DNA from: JAUIBE01 sp035267185 | GTDB lineage: Bacteria; Pseudomonadota; Gammaproteobacteria; Xanthomonadales; SZUA-36 | Length of the DNA: 26,143 nucleotides | Direction: 5' to 3' | NCBI GenBank assembly: GCA_035267185.1 | Contig: DATFLY010000084.1 | Coordinates: 1 to 26,143 of the forward strand | Shown: positions 7,591 to 15,052 of the stretch, in pieces | Numbering within the stretch: position 1 is the stretch's first letter | Layout: each line of letters begins with the position of its first letter | Position numbers and translations under genes: made by a program | The notes under the pieces: generated by a model | Databases searched by the model: none | Seen by the model: the letters and a program-made list of their open reading frames with translations, nothing else | Told to the model about the DNA's origin: nothing

Positions 7591-8652
7591 ATGTTACCCC
7601 TGGAGAAAGCACCTGCGGAAATTTGTATCGTCCGTCTTTCTGCATTGGGTGACGTCAGCCATGCTGTCCCTGTCCTGCGGGCGATTCAGAATCAGTGGCC
7701 ACAAACCAACGTAACCTGGATCTGCGCGACACTTGAACATCGTCTGCTGTCCATTCTGGACGGTGTCACGTTCCACGTTCTGGATAAAAAATCCGGCCTG
7801 CGTGGATACCGTCAGCTAAAACGGGACCTGGCAGGAAAGCGTTTTGATGTGATGTTGCAGATGCAGACTTCGACGCGGGCCAATCTCACCGGTGCCTGTG
7901 TGAAGGCTGATATCAAACTGGGGTGGGATGAGGATCGCGCCCGCGAGTTTCACCAGAAATTTATGACCCACGCCATTCCTGCAGTGCCTTTTGAGCACCA
8001 GGTGCAGGGCCATCTCTCGTTTGCACGAACCATCGGTTTGGATGCAGATGAACCCGTGTGGGACTTTCCTGTTGGTGAGGCTGAGTTGGCATTTGCTGCT
8101 GAAGTGATGCCGGAAGGTCAACGAACCCTCATCATTTCTCCAAGCTCAAGTCACCCTGCTCGCAACTGGCGTGCGGAACGGTACGCTACTGTCGCCGACC
8201 ATGCAGCCCAGTCACTCGGAATGACCATCGTGCTTTCGGGAGGTCCATCAGAAGCTGAGCAGGCCATCGGAAAAACCATTGAACAGGCCATGGCAACACC
8301 GGTTGTCAACATGATCGGCAAGGATACGCTTCCGCAACTACTGGCCATGGTGCAGCGCGCGGACGTGGTGCTTACGCCGGATTCAGGGCCAGCACACCTG
8401 GCGAATGCGATGGGCACACCGGTTGTTGGACTTCATGCCAGCACCTGGTCCCGACGCAGCGGTCCTTATCACTCTCTTCATTTGTGTGTTGACAAGTTTG
8501 CGGAGGCAGCCCGAAAGTTCCGGGACAGGGAACCGGAGGAATTACGCTGGGGCACCAGGATCGAGGAACAAGGCGTGATGGACCTGATCAAAGTGTCGGA
8601 AGTTATTGATCGGATTGAGGCTGCTGTCCGGCAGCCTCGCGAAGAATGTTGA
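7591..8652 (+). CDS. Glycosyltransferase family 9 protein, LPS heptosyltransferase type
   Basis: This 353-residue GT9 (GT-B fold) enzyme probably transfers heptose, or a related sugar, from an ADP-activated donor to the Kdo/inner core of lipopolysaccharide on the cytoplasmic face of the inner membrane. The N-terminal half starts ICIVRLSALGDVSHAVPVLRAI, the WaaC/WaaF signature for acceptor binding. The C-terminal half has the donor-site block TPDSGPAHLANAMGTPVVGLHA (about 262-283) followed by WSRRSGPY. An AAGG ribosome site 4 bases upstream and a 7-base gap place it in an operon with glnS. WaaC-like heptosyltransferase I is the closest reading, but I cannot separate it from other GT9 members. 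Its last 50 bases overlap the convergent Kdo-hydroxylase-like gene. Confidence 0.9.
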   Translation: MLPLEKAPAEICIVRLSALGDVSHAVPVLRAIQNQWPQTNVTWICATLEHRLLSILDGVTFHVLDKKSGLRGYRQLKRDLAGKRFDVMLQMQTSTRANLTGACVKADIKLGWDEDRAREFHQKFMTHAIPAVPFEHQVQGHLSFARTIGLDADEPVWDFPVGEAELAFAAEVMPEGQRTLIISPSSSHPARNWRAERYATVADHAAQSLGMTIVLSGGPSEAEQAIGKTIEQAMATPVVNMIGKDTLPQLLAMVQRADVVLTPDSGPAHLANAMGTPVVGLHASTWSRRSGPYHSLHLCVDKFAEAARKFRDREPEELRWGTRIEEQGVMDLIKVSEVIDRIEAAVRQPREEC

Positions 8653-9541
8653 TCGGTGCCAGTTCAGGCTGCCTGAGATTCTCCTGTCGCACGATGCTCG
8701 TGTTCACAAAGCAGTACTGTCCCGAAAGGCAGGCATGACTGACTGAATCGGTAAACACCATCCATGCAGAATATGGTGGGAATCGAAATTCCTGGTGGCC
8801 GCGCATGTCTTCCTGGAACGCCGGAGTGTCTTTCATATAGTTGTGAAACTTGCGCATCTCACGATCATAAGGGGATGAATCGAGAACCCTGGCCATGGGA
8901 AGTCCCATGCCGGAAATCATATTGATGATGCCCGTACGCGCGTGATCCACGCTGCTTTTTGTCAGGTAGCCGGGTTTCGCCTTGTCAAAATCGAGACCGG
9001 CCTTGTGCCCGTGAATTGCGAAAACATCCTGGAAATTGCCCTTGGTGGCCCAGACCCTGTCGATTCGGGGATTGACGTTGATGAAAAATCGCAGGATCCG
9101 GTCGCCATTGGTCGCGCCGTAGGCGCCGGCATCAAAATGCACCAGTTCATTGCTTGCGTGGGCGCTCAGGTTGCGACCTTTCTCCTCGATGGGGCGAATG
9201 CTGCAGGTTCCAATGGTCCAGTTTTTTGTGAGTCTTGGGGCGCGTTGGTCAAGAAACCCGGCAATGTCATTGCTGACCCTGACAAGAATTTTTTCAATTC
9301 TCTCGGATATTTCGGCATCCTCGGTATCCAGTCCCCTGATTTTCCCTGCTTCCGGGTGGTAGCTGATGTTCTTTAACTTCAAAAGCCCAGGAAGATCCTC
9401 ACGAATGAACCTTAGATCCTCATCAGCAGGCAACGGAACGGGGGATTCAGGAAAATAAACAATAGAGCCTCTTTCCAGGGAATCAGACAGATCATCTGTG
9501 CCCGCCGTGGCCAATCGCTCCTTGTCATAGGTGTCTAACAT
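8603..9541 (-). CDS. kdoO: Kdo hydroxylase family Fe(II)/2-oxoglutarate dioxygenase
   Basis: This 312-residue protein resembles the Kdo 3-hydroxylase family (KdoO), which hydroxylates the outer Kdo sugar of lipid A-Kdo2 using O2, Fe(II) and 2-oxoglutarate. The iron ligands are probably His135 and Asp137 (ELVHFDAGAYGATNGDRILRF) and His269 (WMVFTDSVSHACLSGQYCFVNTSI). The segment FFINVNPRIDRVW following the HxD motif is also typical. I chose the ATG at 9541. The open frame continues to 9739, but that would run across the lemA start; a start at 9541 gives the family's usual length and leaves 139 bases for divergent promoters. No signal peptide is seen, consistent with a cytoplasmic or membrane-associated enzyme. 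It faces the GT9 gene tail-to-tail with a 50-base overlap, so both likely act on the LPS core. Family assignment is fairly firm; the exact product is inference. Confidence 0.82.
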   Translation of the reverse strand: MLDTYDKERLATAGTDDLSDSLERGSIVYFPESPVPLPADEDLRFIREDLPGLLKLKNISYHPEAGKIRGLDTEDAEISERIEKILVRVSNDIAGFLDQRAPRLTKNWTIGTCSIRPIEEKGRNLSAHASNELVHFDAGAYGATNGDRILRFFINVNPRIDRVWATKGNFQDVFAIHGHKAGLDFDKAKPGYLTKSSVDHARTGIINMISGMGLPMARVLDSSPYDREMRKFHNYMKDTPAFQEDMRGHQEFRFPPYSAWMVFTDSVSHACLSGQYCFVNTSIVRQENLRQPELAPINILREAAGQQPQSDQ

Positions 9542-9680
9542 TCGTTTTTGACTCTCACTGGACAGTCGAATCAAAATGTTAGCACGGCCCGTAAAAAAGC
9601 AGGCATGATTAAGTACACGGCCTGAGGTTCGGCGGATTTGATAAACTTCAGGATGATTATCTGATAATGGGAGAAACAAC

Positions 9681-10265
9681 ATGGGTGGTTGGATCATTTT
9701 GGGCATTCTGGCGGCAATGGTCGTTTTTGCCATTTCCATCTACAACCGGTTGGTTGCCGGCCGCAATCGTTACAAGAACGCGTTTGCCCAGATCGATGTT
9801 CAGCTGACACGTCGTCACGATCTGATTCCCAATCTTGTCGAAACAGCCAAGGGTTATATGGCCCATGAACGTGAGACGCTGGAGGCAGTCATTAACGCCC
9901 GGAACATCGCTGTCAATGGCCTTAAGGATGCTGCTGCTGATCCAACTGACCCTGCGGCCATGAAGAAGCTTGCTGAAGCCGAACAGGGCTTGTCAGGCGC
10001 TCTGGGTCGCCTTTTCGCCCTGGCAGAAGCCTATCCTGACCTCAAGGCCAACGAGAACATGATGCAGTTGTCAGAAGAACTGACCACGACCGAAAACAAG
10101 GTTGCGTTCTCACGACAGGCTTTCAACGATGCGGTCATGGATTACAACACCTTGCGCGAATCGTTCCCCAACAACTTTTTTGCAGGATGGTTCAGCTTTG
10201 GCCCGGCAGAATTGCTTGAAATCGAAGACGAAGCCAAGCGCGAAGTTCCTGAAGTGGCATTCTAA
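9681..10265 (+). CDS. lemA: LemA family protein
   Basis: This is a 194-residue LemA protein. A short N-terminal membrane segment (IILGILAAMVVFAISIY, about 5-21) is followed by the long helical bundle of the family. The hallmark LVAGRNRYKNAFAQIDVQLTRRHDLIPNLVETAKGY covers about 25-60, and the later helix contains YNTLRESFPNNFFAGWF. LemA proteins are membrane-anchored with most of the chain outside the cytoplasm; their biochemical function is unsettled. The gene has a GGGAG ribosome site 7 bases before the ATG. The downstream M48 protease is a recurrent partner of lemA in many genomes, so the two are probably one unit despite the 375-base gap. The end of the protein (EIEDEAKREVPEVAF) is the usual family ending, so it is not truncated by the repeats. 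Confidence 0.96.
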   Translation: MGGWIILGILAAMVVFAISIYNRLVAGRNRYKNAFAQIDVQLTRRHDLIPNLVETAKGYMAHERETLEAVINARNIAVNGLKDAAADPTDPAAMKKLAEAEQGLSGALGRLFALAEAYPDLKANENMMQLSEELTTTENKVAFSRQAFNDAVMDYNTLRESFPNNFFAGWFSFGPAELLEIEDEAKREVPEVAF

Positions 10266-10356
10266 GATGAGCAAGATTGGGCGTCCTGCCCAACTTGCAT
10301 CGAAACCTTGAAAAGCGTGGTTTTCAAGGTTTCGCGCTTCGCGCTGGCACGCGCAA

Positions 10357-10443
10357 CGGCACGACGCAGTCACTTCTTTCGTCAATGAGGTTTTACGAGT
10401 GACGAAAACCGTAACTGCCTCGTTAGCCTGCGCTCCATGTGCC
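10357..10443 (+). repeat. Multi-stem repeat element, copy 1
   Basis: The outer stem is GGCAC (10358-10362) with GTGCC (10439-10443), continued by GCAG (10366-10369) with CTGC (10428-10431). Inside are an arm pairing CTTTCGTCA (10376-10384) with TGACGAAAA (10400-10408), 8 of 9 pairs, and a second arm TAAC/GTTA (10412-10415 with 10422-10425). The layout is cloverleaf-like but it is not a tRNA: it has no T-loop or CCA end. Confidence 0.7.
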
Positions 10444-10526
10444 AAATAGCACCTGCGTGAGGAGGTTGCGAGTAAATTTCGCAGAGTGTAAGTATCAGCT
10501 GGATTGCGTTGGGATGACACACGCAG

Positions 10527-10614
10527 CGGCACGATGCAGTCACTTCTTTCGTTGATGAGCATTTATGAGTGATGAAAGCGGTAACGGCCTCGTTAGCCTG
10601 CGCGCCATGTGCCG
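10527..10614 (+). repeat. Multi-stem repeat element, copy 2
   Basis: This copy matches copy 1 base for base at an offset of exactly 170 with few differences. The outer stem is one pair longer (CGGCAC 10527-10532, GTGCCG 10609-10614), and GCAG/CTGC is kept (10536-10539, 10598-10601). The first arm pairs CTTTCGTTG (10546-10554) with TGATGAAAG (10570-10578) using three G-U pairs. The second arm is a perfect TAACG/CGTTA with loop GCCT (10582-10595). Its end is 26 bases before the M48 start codon. Confidence 0.7.
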
Positions 10615-10640
10615 ATAAATCTCAGACGTAGAGGGAACGG

Positions 10641-12557
10641 ATGAATTTTTTTGAAAACCAGGATCAGGCGCGGCGCTCAACACGCTGGCTGGTGATTGTT
10701 TTCATCCTGGCGGTGCTGGCGATCGTTGCCGTAATCGATCTTGCAATTCTGGCTGCGTTCGGATTTGCCAGTGTTGAGCTGCAACAGGACGGGTCCTGGT
10801 TTTCCGCCATATCCGCCTCTGAAAACATTCCTCTCCTCGCCGGTGGCGCAATCGCCACCACGACAGTCATCGGGCTTGCCAGCCTGTTCAAAACCATGGC
10901 TTTGCGCGGGGGCGGCGGGAAAGTGGCACGGGACCTGGGTGGAACCCTGGTCAGCGCCGATACCAGCGACAGGCGTCGTCGCCAGCTTCGAAACGTGGTC
11001 GAGGAAATAGCGCTTGCTTCGGGTGTTCCTGTTCCGGAAATCTATGTCCTTGAAGAAGAGTCCGGAATAAACGCCTTTGCGGCTGGCTATACACCGGCGG
11101 ATGCTGCAGTTGCAGTCACTCGTGGCGCCCTCGAAAAGCTGAAACGTGATGAGCTTCAGGGTGTAATTGCGCATGAATTCAGTCACATTCTCAATGGCGA
11201 TATGCGCATCAACATTCGATTGATGGGCGCACTATTCGGAATCCTGGTGCTGGCATTGATCGGGCGCCGGGTACTGATCCATTCCCGATTCGCCAGTGCC
11301 GGTCGCAGCAAGGATGGTGCTCCATTGATCCTGATTGCGCTCGCCGTCACCGCTGTCGGCTACATCGGCCTGTTTTTTGGACGCTGGATCAAGGCCGCAG
11401 TTTCGCGTCAGCGTGAATACCTGGCTGATGCTTCTGCAGTCCAGTTCACTCGCGACCCCAATGGCATTGGCGGAGCATTGAAGAAAATAGCGGTGTACAG
11501 CGATGGCTCCTACCTGAGAGAGGATTCGGAAGAAATCAGTCATATGCTGTTTGGAAATGGCTCGAAAATGATGATGTTTTCAACTCATCCGCCACTAACC
11601 GAAAGAATTAAAAGGATCGAACCCGGTTTTCAGGAGGAAGAACTTGAAACCATTGCTGCTCGTATCATGAGAGACCAGGTCCGCGAAGAGAAAGAAAGAA
11701 AAAGCAATTCAGAGGAAAAGAAGAAGCCGGCTGGTTTTGATCTCAGGAATATCATGGAAGGAATTGGCCATCCCGATTTTGAAAGGATCCTGATGGCAGC
11801 CACCCTGGCTGCAGGTCTGCCGGTACCGGTTCGCGAGGCGGCGCATTCCCCGGAATGGGCGCCTGAAGTCATGTTTTACACATTGCTCCACGATGACGCA
11901 GAGATCCGCGAACGCCAGCTACTCGCGATCGCGCAGAACATGGGTTCAGAAAGCGAATCCCAGGTGCGAGCATTGTTGTCCTCGTCCGGGCCTGCAAAAC
12001 CGGAGCAGCGGCTACCGGTTGCGGAGCTGGCATTTCCTGCGCTCAAGAGGAGACCGCCCGATTTCCTCGCCAAAGTATTAACCACGGTCGAGGCGCTGAG
12101 CCGGGCCGATGAGCAGATTGACGTCTTCGAGTTTTTACTGGCACGGGTCATTGCCCGCGACCTCTGGGAGTCAGCCAATCCGCATGCTGCAAGGATTGCC
12201 GGCAACAAGTCCCTGGCTGCCCTGCGTGATGATGCGCTGTCTGTGCTTGCAATACTTGCACGGCATGGCACCGAAAATGCTGAAACCGTTCGGTCTGCAT
12301 ACCAGGCTGGCGTCAGTGTGATCGGTGGAGAGTCCGGTGAACTGGAAAGGACCGTACCCGGAGACTGGGCGGCTGTGCTAGACAAGGCTCTGCCCAGGCT
12401 GGACAAACTCAAGGCAAAGGACAAGAAGGTGCTCGTCGAGGCAATGCTGGCGGTGGTGTTGCACGATGAACAATTACAGCCAACAGAACTTGAATTGCTA
12501 AGGGTGGTGTGCGAACTCATCCACGTGCCGCTCCCCATTCTTTCGGCTGGGCAGTAA
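10641..12557 (+). CDS. M48 family membrane zinc metalloprotease with long C-terminal extension
   Basis: This 638-residue HtpX-like protease is expected in the inner membrane with its active site facing the cytoplasm. Transmembrane segments are at about 15-40 and 63-84. The zinc motif HEFSH is at 178-182 and the third ligand is probably Glu259 in SRQREYLADASAV. Two further hydrophobic segments (about 193-212 and 228-248) sit between these motifs, as in HtpX. STHPPLTERIKRI (about 314-326) closes the peptidase domain. Plain HtpX is near 290 residues. Here a further ~300 residues follow: a charged linker (REEKERKSNSEEKKK, 348-362) and a helical domain I do not recognise. Relatives found next to lemA often have such tails. 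GAGGGA lies 6 bases before the ATG. It likely performs membrane-protein quality control with LemA, but the substrate is unknown. Confidence 0.93.
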   Translation: MNFFENQDQARRSTRWLVIVFILAVLAIVAVIDLAILAAFGFASVELQQDGSWFSAISASENIPLLAGGAIATTTVIGLASLFKTMALRGGGGKVARDLGGTLVSADTSDRRRRQLRNVVEEIALASGVPVPEIYVLEEESGINAFAAGYTPADAAVAVTRGALEKLKRDELQGVIAHEFSHILNGDMRINIRLMGALFGILVLALIGRRVLIHSRFASAGRSKDGAPLILIALAVTAVGYIGLFFGRWIKAAVSRQREYLADASAVQFTRDPNGIGGALKKIAVYSDGSYLREDSEEISHMLFGNGSKMMMFSTHPPLTERIKRIEPGFQEEELETIAARIMRDQVREEKERKSNSEEKKKPAGFDLRNIMEGIGHPDFERILMAATLAAGLPVPVREAAHSPEWAPEVMFYTLLHDDAEIRERQLLAIAQNMGSESESQVRALLSSSGPAKPEQRLPVAELAFPALKRRPPDFLAKVLTTVEALSRADEQIDVFEFLLARVIARDLWESANPHAARIAGNKSLAALRDDALSVLAILARHGTENAETVRSAYQAGVSVIGGESGELERTVPGDWAAVLDKALPRLDKLKAKDKKVLVEAMLAVVLHDEQLQPTELELLRVVCELIHVPLPILSAGQ

Positions 12558-12640
12558 TCAATCGCGCCCATTTGGCATCATCAATCTATGAGCATCGAGA
12601 CCAGGTGCTGATCAATCTGAACAGACTTTTCCAAAAACTG

Positions 12641-12700
12641 ACCGCCTTGCAAGAGCGTGGGTCCCGGATAAACCTACTCGGTTTTCCGGGATGACGTTAA
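12641..12700 (+). repeat. 60-base direct repeat, copy 1
   Basis: It matches 13003-13062 at 58 of 60 positions (the only change is GC to AA near base 14). Inside it TCCCGGA and TCCGGGA form an inverted repeat, ending in CCGGGATGAC, a motif common in dispersed bacterial palindromic repeats. A degenerate further unit follows 49 bases later (around 12722). Confidence 0.85.
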
Positions 12701-12735
12701 GCGCCTTGGCGATTCGAACAGGCTACCTCGGCCTT

Positions 12736-12911
12736 CCCGCTACTGGCGGGGCATATCACCGACCGTCCCCTTGGCAGCGCCTCTCGTGGCAGACGCGACT
12801 GGACAATTCTGCAGGGATGCAGAATTAGCGTATTCAGGCCATGGACGGCCTGTATACGCGGGTCCATCTAGCGGCAACACGTGAGGGCAGTCCACCGTCT
12901 TTTTGGTGGAC
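12736..12911. repeat. Cluster of four palindromes between the direct repeats
   Basis: Four stem-loops lie in a row. CCCGC/GCGGG spans 12736-12750. AATTCTGCA/TGCAGAATT (12805-12826) is a perfect 9-bp stem with a GGGA loop, a GNRA-type tetraloop. GCGTATTCAGGCC/GGCCTGTATACGC (12828-12859) pairs 12 of 13 around ATGGAC. GTCCACC/GGTGGAC (12890-12911) has a T-rich loop. They resemble intergenic palindromic repeat units rather than terminators, since no T run follows any of them. Confidence 0.75.
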
Positions 12912-13002
12912 CGCGGACTCAGGGGAGGGTCGGTGATATGGCACGCCCAGCTAGAAAGAGGGTCCCGGATGACGGTTTTTGTAGGAGTGGCTCATCGCCG
13001 CA

Positions 13003-13062
13003 ACCGCCTTGCAAGAAAGTGGGTCCCGGATAAACCTACTCGGTTTTCCGGGATGACGTTAA
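13003..13062 (+). repeat. 60-base direct repeat, copy 2
   Basis: This is the partner of 12641-12700, 362 bases downstream. It also forms the first unit of the 49-base tandem array that continues to about 13195. Confidence 0.85.
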
Positions 13063-13195
13063 TCGCATGGCGAATCGGACAAGCCTACTCGGCTTTCCGG
13101 GATGACGTTAATCGCATGGCGAATCGGATAAATCTACCCGGTTTTCCGGGATGACGTTAATCGCATGGCGAATCGGATAGACCAACTCGGGTTTC
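13022..13195 (+). repeat. 49-base tandem repeat array, about 3.5 units
   Basis: The motif CCTACTCGG, or a close variant, recurs at 13035, 13084, 13133 and 13182, exactly 49 bases apart. Units two and three share TTTCCGGGATGACGTTAATC and GCATGGCGAATCGG almost unchanged; the last unit is partial and degenerate. There are no unique spacers between units, so this is not a CRISPR array. Each unit keeps the CCGGGATGAC half of the palindrome. Confidence 0.88.
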
Positions 13196-13276
13196 GGGGC
13201 GGAACTGATTTGCACCAGGCTTCAGCGTGACGGACGAGGTGAGGAAAAAACGGAGATGGATCAAGACCCTGTCGCT

Positions 13277-14848
13277 TTAGGTTGCCCCCATCTCGGCAGC
13301 GTATTTCTCAGCAATCATGATGGTGGGTGCATTGGTATTGCCCGAGACCAGGGCGGGCATCACTGACGCATCAACCACGCTCAGCCCCTCAACACCCCGA
13401 ACCCGGAGGTCGGGACCAACCACGGCCATATCATCTTCGCCCATTTTGCATGTACCCACGGGGTGATAGATGGTTTCTGCCTTGCGACGTACAAATGCCA
13501 TCACTTGCTCGTCTGAGCTTGCTTCCGGCCCGGGTAGAATTTCCTCGTTTCGATGGATGCTGAATGCTTCCTGGTCGAATATGGAGCGGGCGACACGGAC
13601 GCATTCAAGCATCATTTTCCGATCATATTCCTCGCTGAGGTAGTGAGGCTGAATAAGAGGCGGAGTGCCTGGGTCGGTATTCTTCAAACGAATCTCACCT
13701 TTGCTCTCTGGCCTCAATGGACAGGCGTGAATCGTCATGCCATGGCCCTTGACGTTTCCGCGTCCATGATCATCAAGGAGGGCAGGAACAAAGTGCAGTT
13801 GGATATCCGGTCGGTTATCAGTGGCCATCGGGCTAACCACGAATCCGCCCGCCTCTGCTGCATTTGAAGATGCCGGACCATTTTTCGTGAACAGGTAACG
13901 CAACCCGACAGTCAGGTCGTTGAGCGTGTCGTAAGTGATTGCCTCGCGACTGCCAACCAGCGTACACACGTCAAGATGATCCTGGAGGTTCGCGCCGACA
14001 CCTGCCAGGTCCGCTTTGACCGGCAACCCGACGCTTTCGAGGTGACCGGCAGGGCCAATTCCGGACAACATCAGTAACTGCGGTGAATTGATTGCACCGC
14101 CGCTCAGAATCAATTGATCGGCGTTAACATCAATTTGTTTGCCTTTCCGAATTACCCTGATGCCTTGCGCCCTGCCATCTGACAACAACACTTTTGTGGC
14201 CATGGTGCCTGTCCACACTTCAAGGTTTGGGCGCGACAGGGCTGGTTTCAGGAATGCTGAGGCGGTACTTGCCCGACGTCCGGCCCGCTGGGTGACCTGG
14301 TAGTAGTCCACACCGCGCTGATGTGGGCCGTTGAAATCATCAGTGCGTGGGATACCGGCCTGCTCGGCGGCTTCCAGGAAGACTGCGCTCAATGGATTGG
14401 TATAACGCAGCTGTGAGACGGTCAAGGGGCCATCTGCGCCGTGAAACTCAGACGCCCCCAAAAAATGATCCTCAGATTTTAGGAAATAGGGAAAAACCGA
14501 TTGCCAGTCCCATCCGCCGGCGCCATTGGCTGCCCATTCATCGTAGTCGATCTGGTGGCCACGGCAATAGCACATCGCATTAATTGCGCTGGAACCGCCA
14601 AGCACTCTGCCTCTTGGCCAATAGAGCTTCCTGTTGTTCAGGTGTTCCTGTGGTTCGGTTTCATATCCCCAGTTCAGATGAGGGTGCCTGACCAGGCGCG
14701 TGAATCCCGCTGGCATGTGGATAAAGGGGCTTTTGTCCTTTCCGCCGGCTTCAATAAGCAGCACTTTACGGCCCGGGTCCTCGGAAAGCCGGGCGGCAAG
14801 GACACAGCCGGCTGAGCCAGCGCCAATGATGATGATGTCGTAATCCAT
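13277..14848 (-). CDS. GMC family FAD oxidoreductase (choline/alcohol dehydrogenase-like)
   Basis: This 523-residue flavoprotein oxidises an alcohol to the aldehyde. The FAD-binding motif IIGAGSAGCVLAARLSE is at about 7-23 with EAGG following (33-36). The GMC signature WPRGRVLGGSSAINAMCYCRG is at about 77-97 and the second signature SGGAINSPQLLMLSGIGP at about 250-267. The catalytic His is in HPVGTCKMG and the second active-site residue is the Asn of the late NTNAPTIMIAEK motif. The overall pattern fits choline dehydrogenase/AlkJ-like members; substrate cannot be inferred because no betaine or alkane genes are nearby. The ATG at 14848 starts the conserved YDIIIIGAG strand. It converges on the M48 gene across the repeat spacer and diverges from the RND operon. 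Confidence 0.93.
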   Translation of the reverse strand: MDYDIIIIGAGSAGCVLAARLSEDPGRKVLLIEAGGKDKSPFIHMPAGFTRLVRHPHLNWGYETEPQEHLNNRKLYWPRGRVLGGSSAINAMCYCRGHQIDYDEWAANGAGGWDWQSVFPYFLKSEDHFLGASEFHGADGPLTVSQLRYTNPLSAVFLEAAEQAGIPRTDDFNGPHQRGVDYYQVTQRAGRRASTASAFLKPALSRPNLEVWTGTMATKVLLSDGRAQGIRVIRKGKQIDVNADQLILSGGAINSPQLLMLSGIGPAGHLESVGLPVKADLAGVGANLQDHLDVCTLVGSREAITYDTLNDLTVGLRYLFTKNGPASSNAAEAGGFVVSPMATDNRPDIQLHFVPALLDDHGRGNVKGHGMTIHACPLRPESKGEIRLKNTDPGTPPLIQPHYLSEEYDRKMMLECVRVARSIFDQEAFSIHRNEEILPGPEASSDEQVMAFVRRKAETIYHPVGTCKMGEDDMAVVGPDLRVRGVEGLSVVDASVMPALVSGNTNAPTIMIAEKYAAEMGAT

Positions 14849-15052
14849 ACGCTTCCGTATTTGGGGCTTGCGAATGATAGTGCAAGTGATTGGCCTGCAT
14901 CATGAGTGGATTCCCAGGTATTTTTCATTGCCAGGTTCGCCCTGGAGCAATGTGCAGGTTTTTTGGCAAGTTGGCGGTCTCTTTTGTGATGCAAGGATTC
15001 AAATTTGCGATTGACCATGACCAATAGCGGCAATGGCGGGTAAAATAGCCCA

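Larger units (their letters stand above)
10266..10640 (+). repeat. Structured intergenic repeat region between lemA and the M48 gene
   Basis: This 375-base gap is densely structured. Hairpin A (10271-10298) pairs GCAAG-A-TTGGGC with GCCCAA-CTTGC, leaving one bulged A. Hairpin B (10301-10334) is a perfect 14-bp inverted repeat, CGAAACCTTGAAAA and its complement, around a 6-base loop. A small GCGC/GCGC hairpin follows. Then come two copies, 170 bases apart, of an ~88-base multi-stem element (listed separately). None of the hairpins is followed by a T run, so they are not simple terminators. No convincing ORF is present; the minus-strand frame crossing the region is just the complement of these repeats. 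Confidence 0.85.
12558..13276. other. Gene-free repeat-rich spacer after the M48 gene
   Basis: This 719-base spacer contains no supported gene. The short ORFs that cross it are translations of the repeats themselves. It holds a 60-base direct repeat, a 49-base tandem array and at least four hairpins, all listed separately. I found no T-rich terminator for either the M48 gene or the convergent GMC oxidoreductase gene; the last ~80 bases (13196-13276) look featureless. Confidence 0.85.

Noticed and set aside
9542..9739. Longer N-terminus for the Kdo-hydroxylase-like gene
   Set aside because: It would extend past the lemA start codon; the added residues do not resemble the family and would remove room for the divergent promoters.
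10110..10562. 150-residue minus-strand ORF
   Set aside because: It overlaps the lemA 3' end and is otherwise the complement of hairpins and duplicated elements; it has no recognisable domain and the repeat structure explains the open frame.
10357..10614. tRNA or tRNA-like gene in the cloverleaf-shaped repeats
   Set aside because: There is no T-loop consensus, no anticodon arm of the right size and no 3' CCA; only the general branched shape is shared.
12509..12694. 61-residue ORF at the end of the M48 gene
   Set aside because: It starts inside the M48 coding sequence and ends in the repeat; no evidence of translation.
12903..13154. 83-residue plus-strand ORF with repeated GFPG/RFSG peptides
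   Set aside because: The peptide repeat only reflects the DNA tandem repeat read in shifted frames (49 is not a multiple of three); no ribosome site or domain.
13022..13195. Possible CRISPR array
   Set aside because: Units are directly abutting at a 49-base period with no unique spacers and no cas genes nearby; it is a plain tandem repeat.
15041..15046. TAAAAT as a -10 giving a nearly leaderless RND permease mRNA
   Set aside because: The only -35-like sequence (TTGACC, 15011-15016) is 24 bases away, too far for a standard promoter; recorded only as a possibility.
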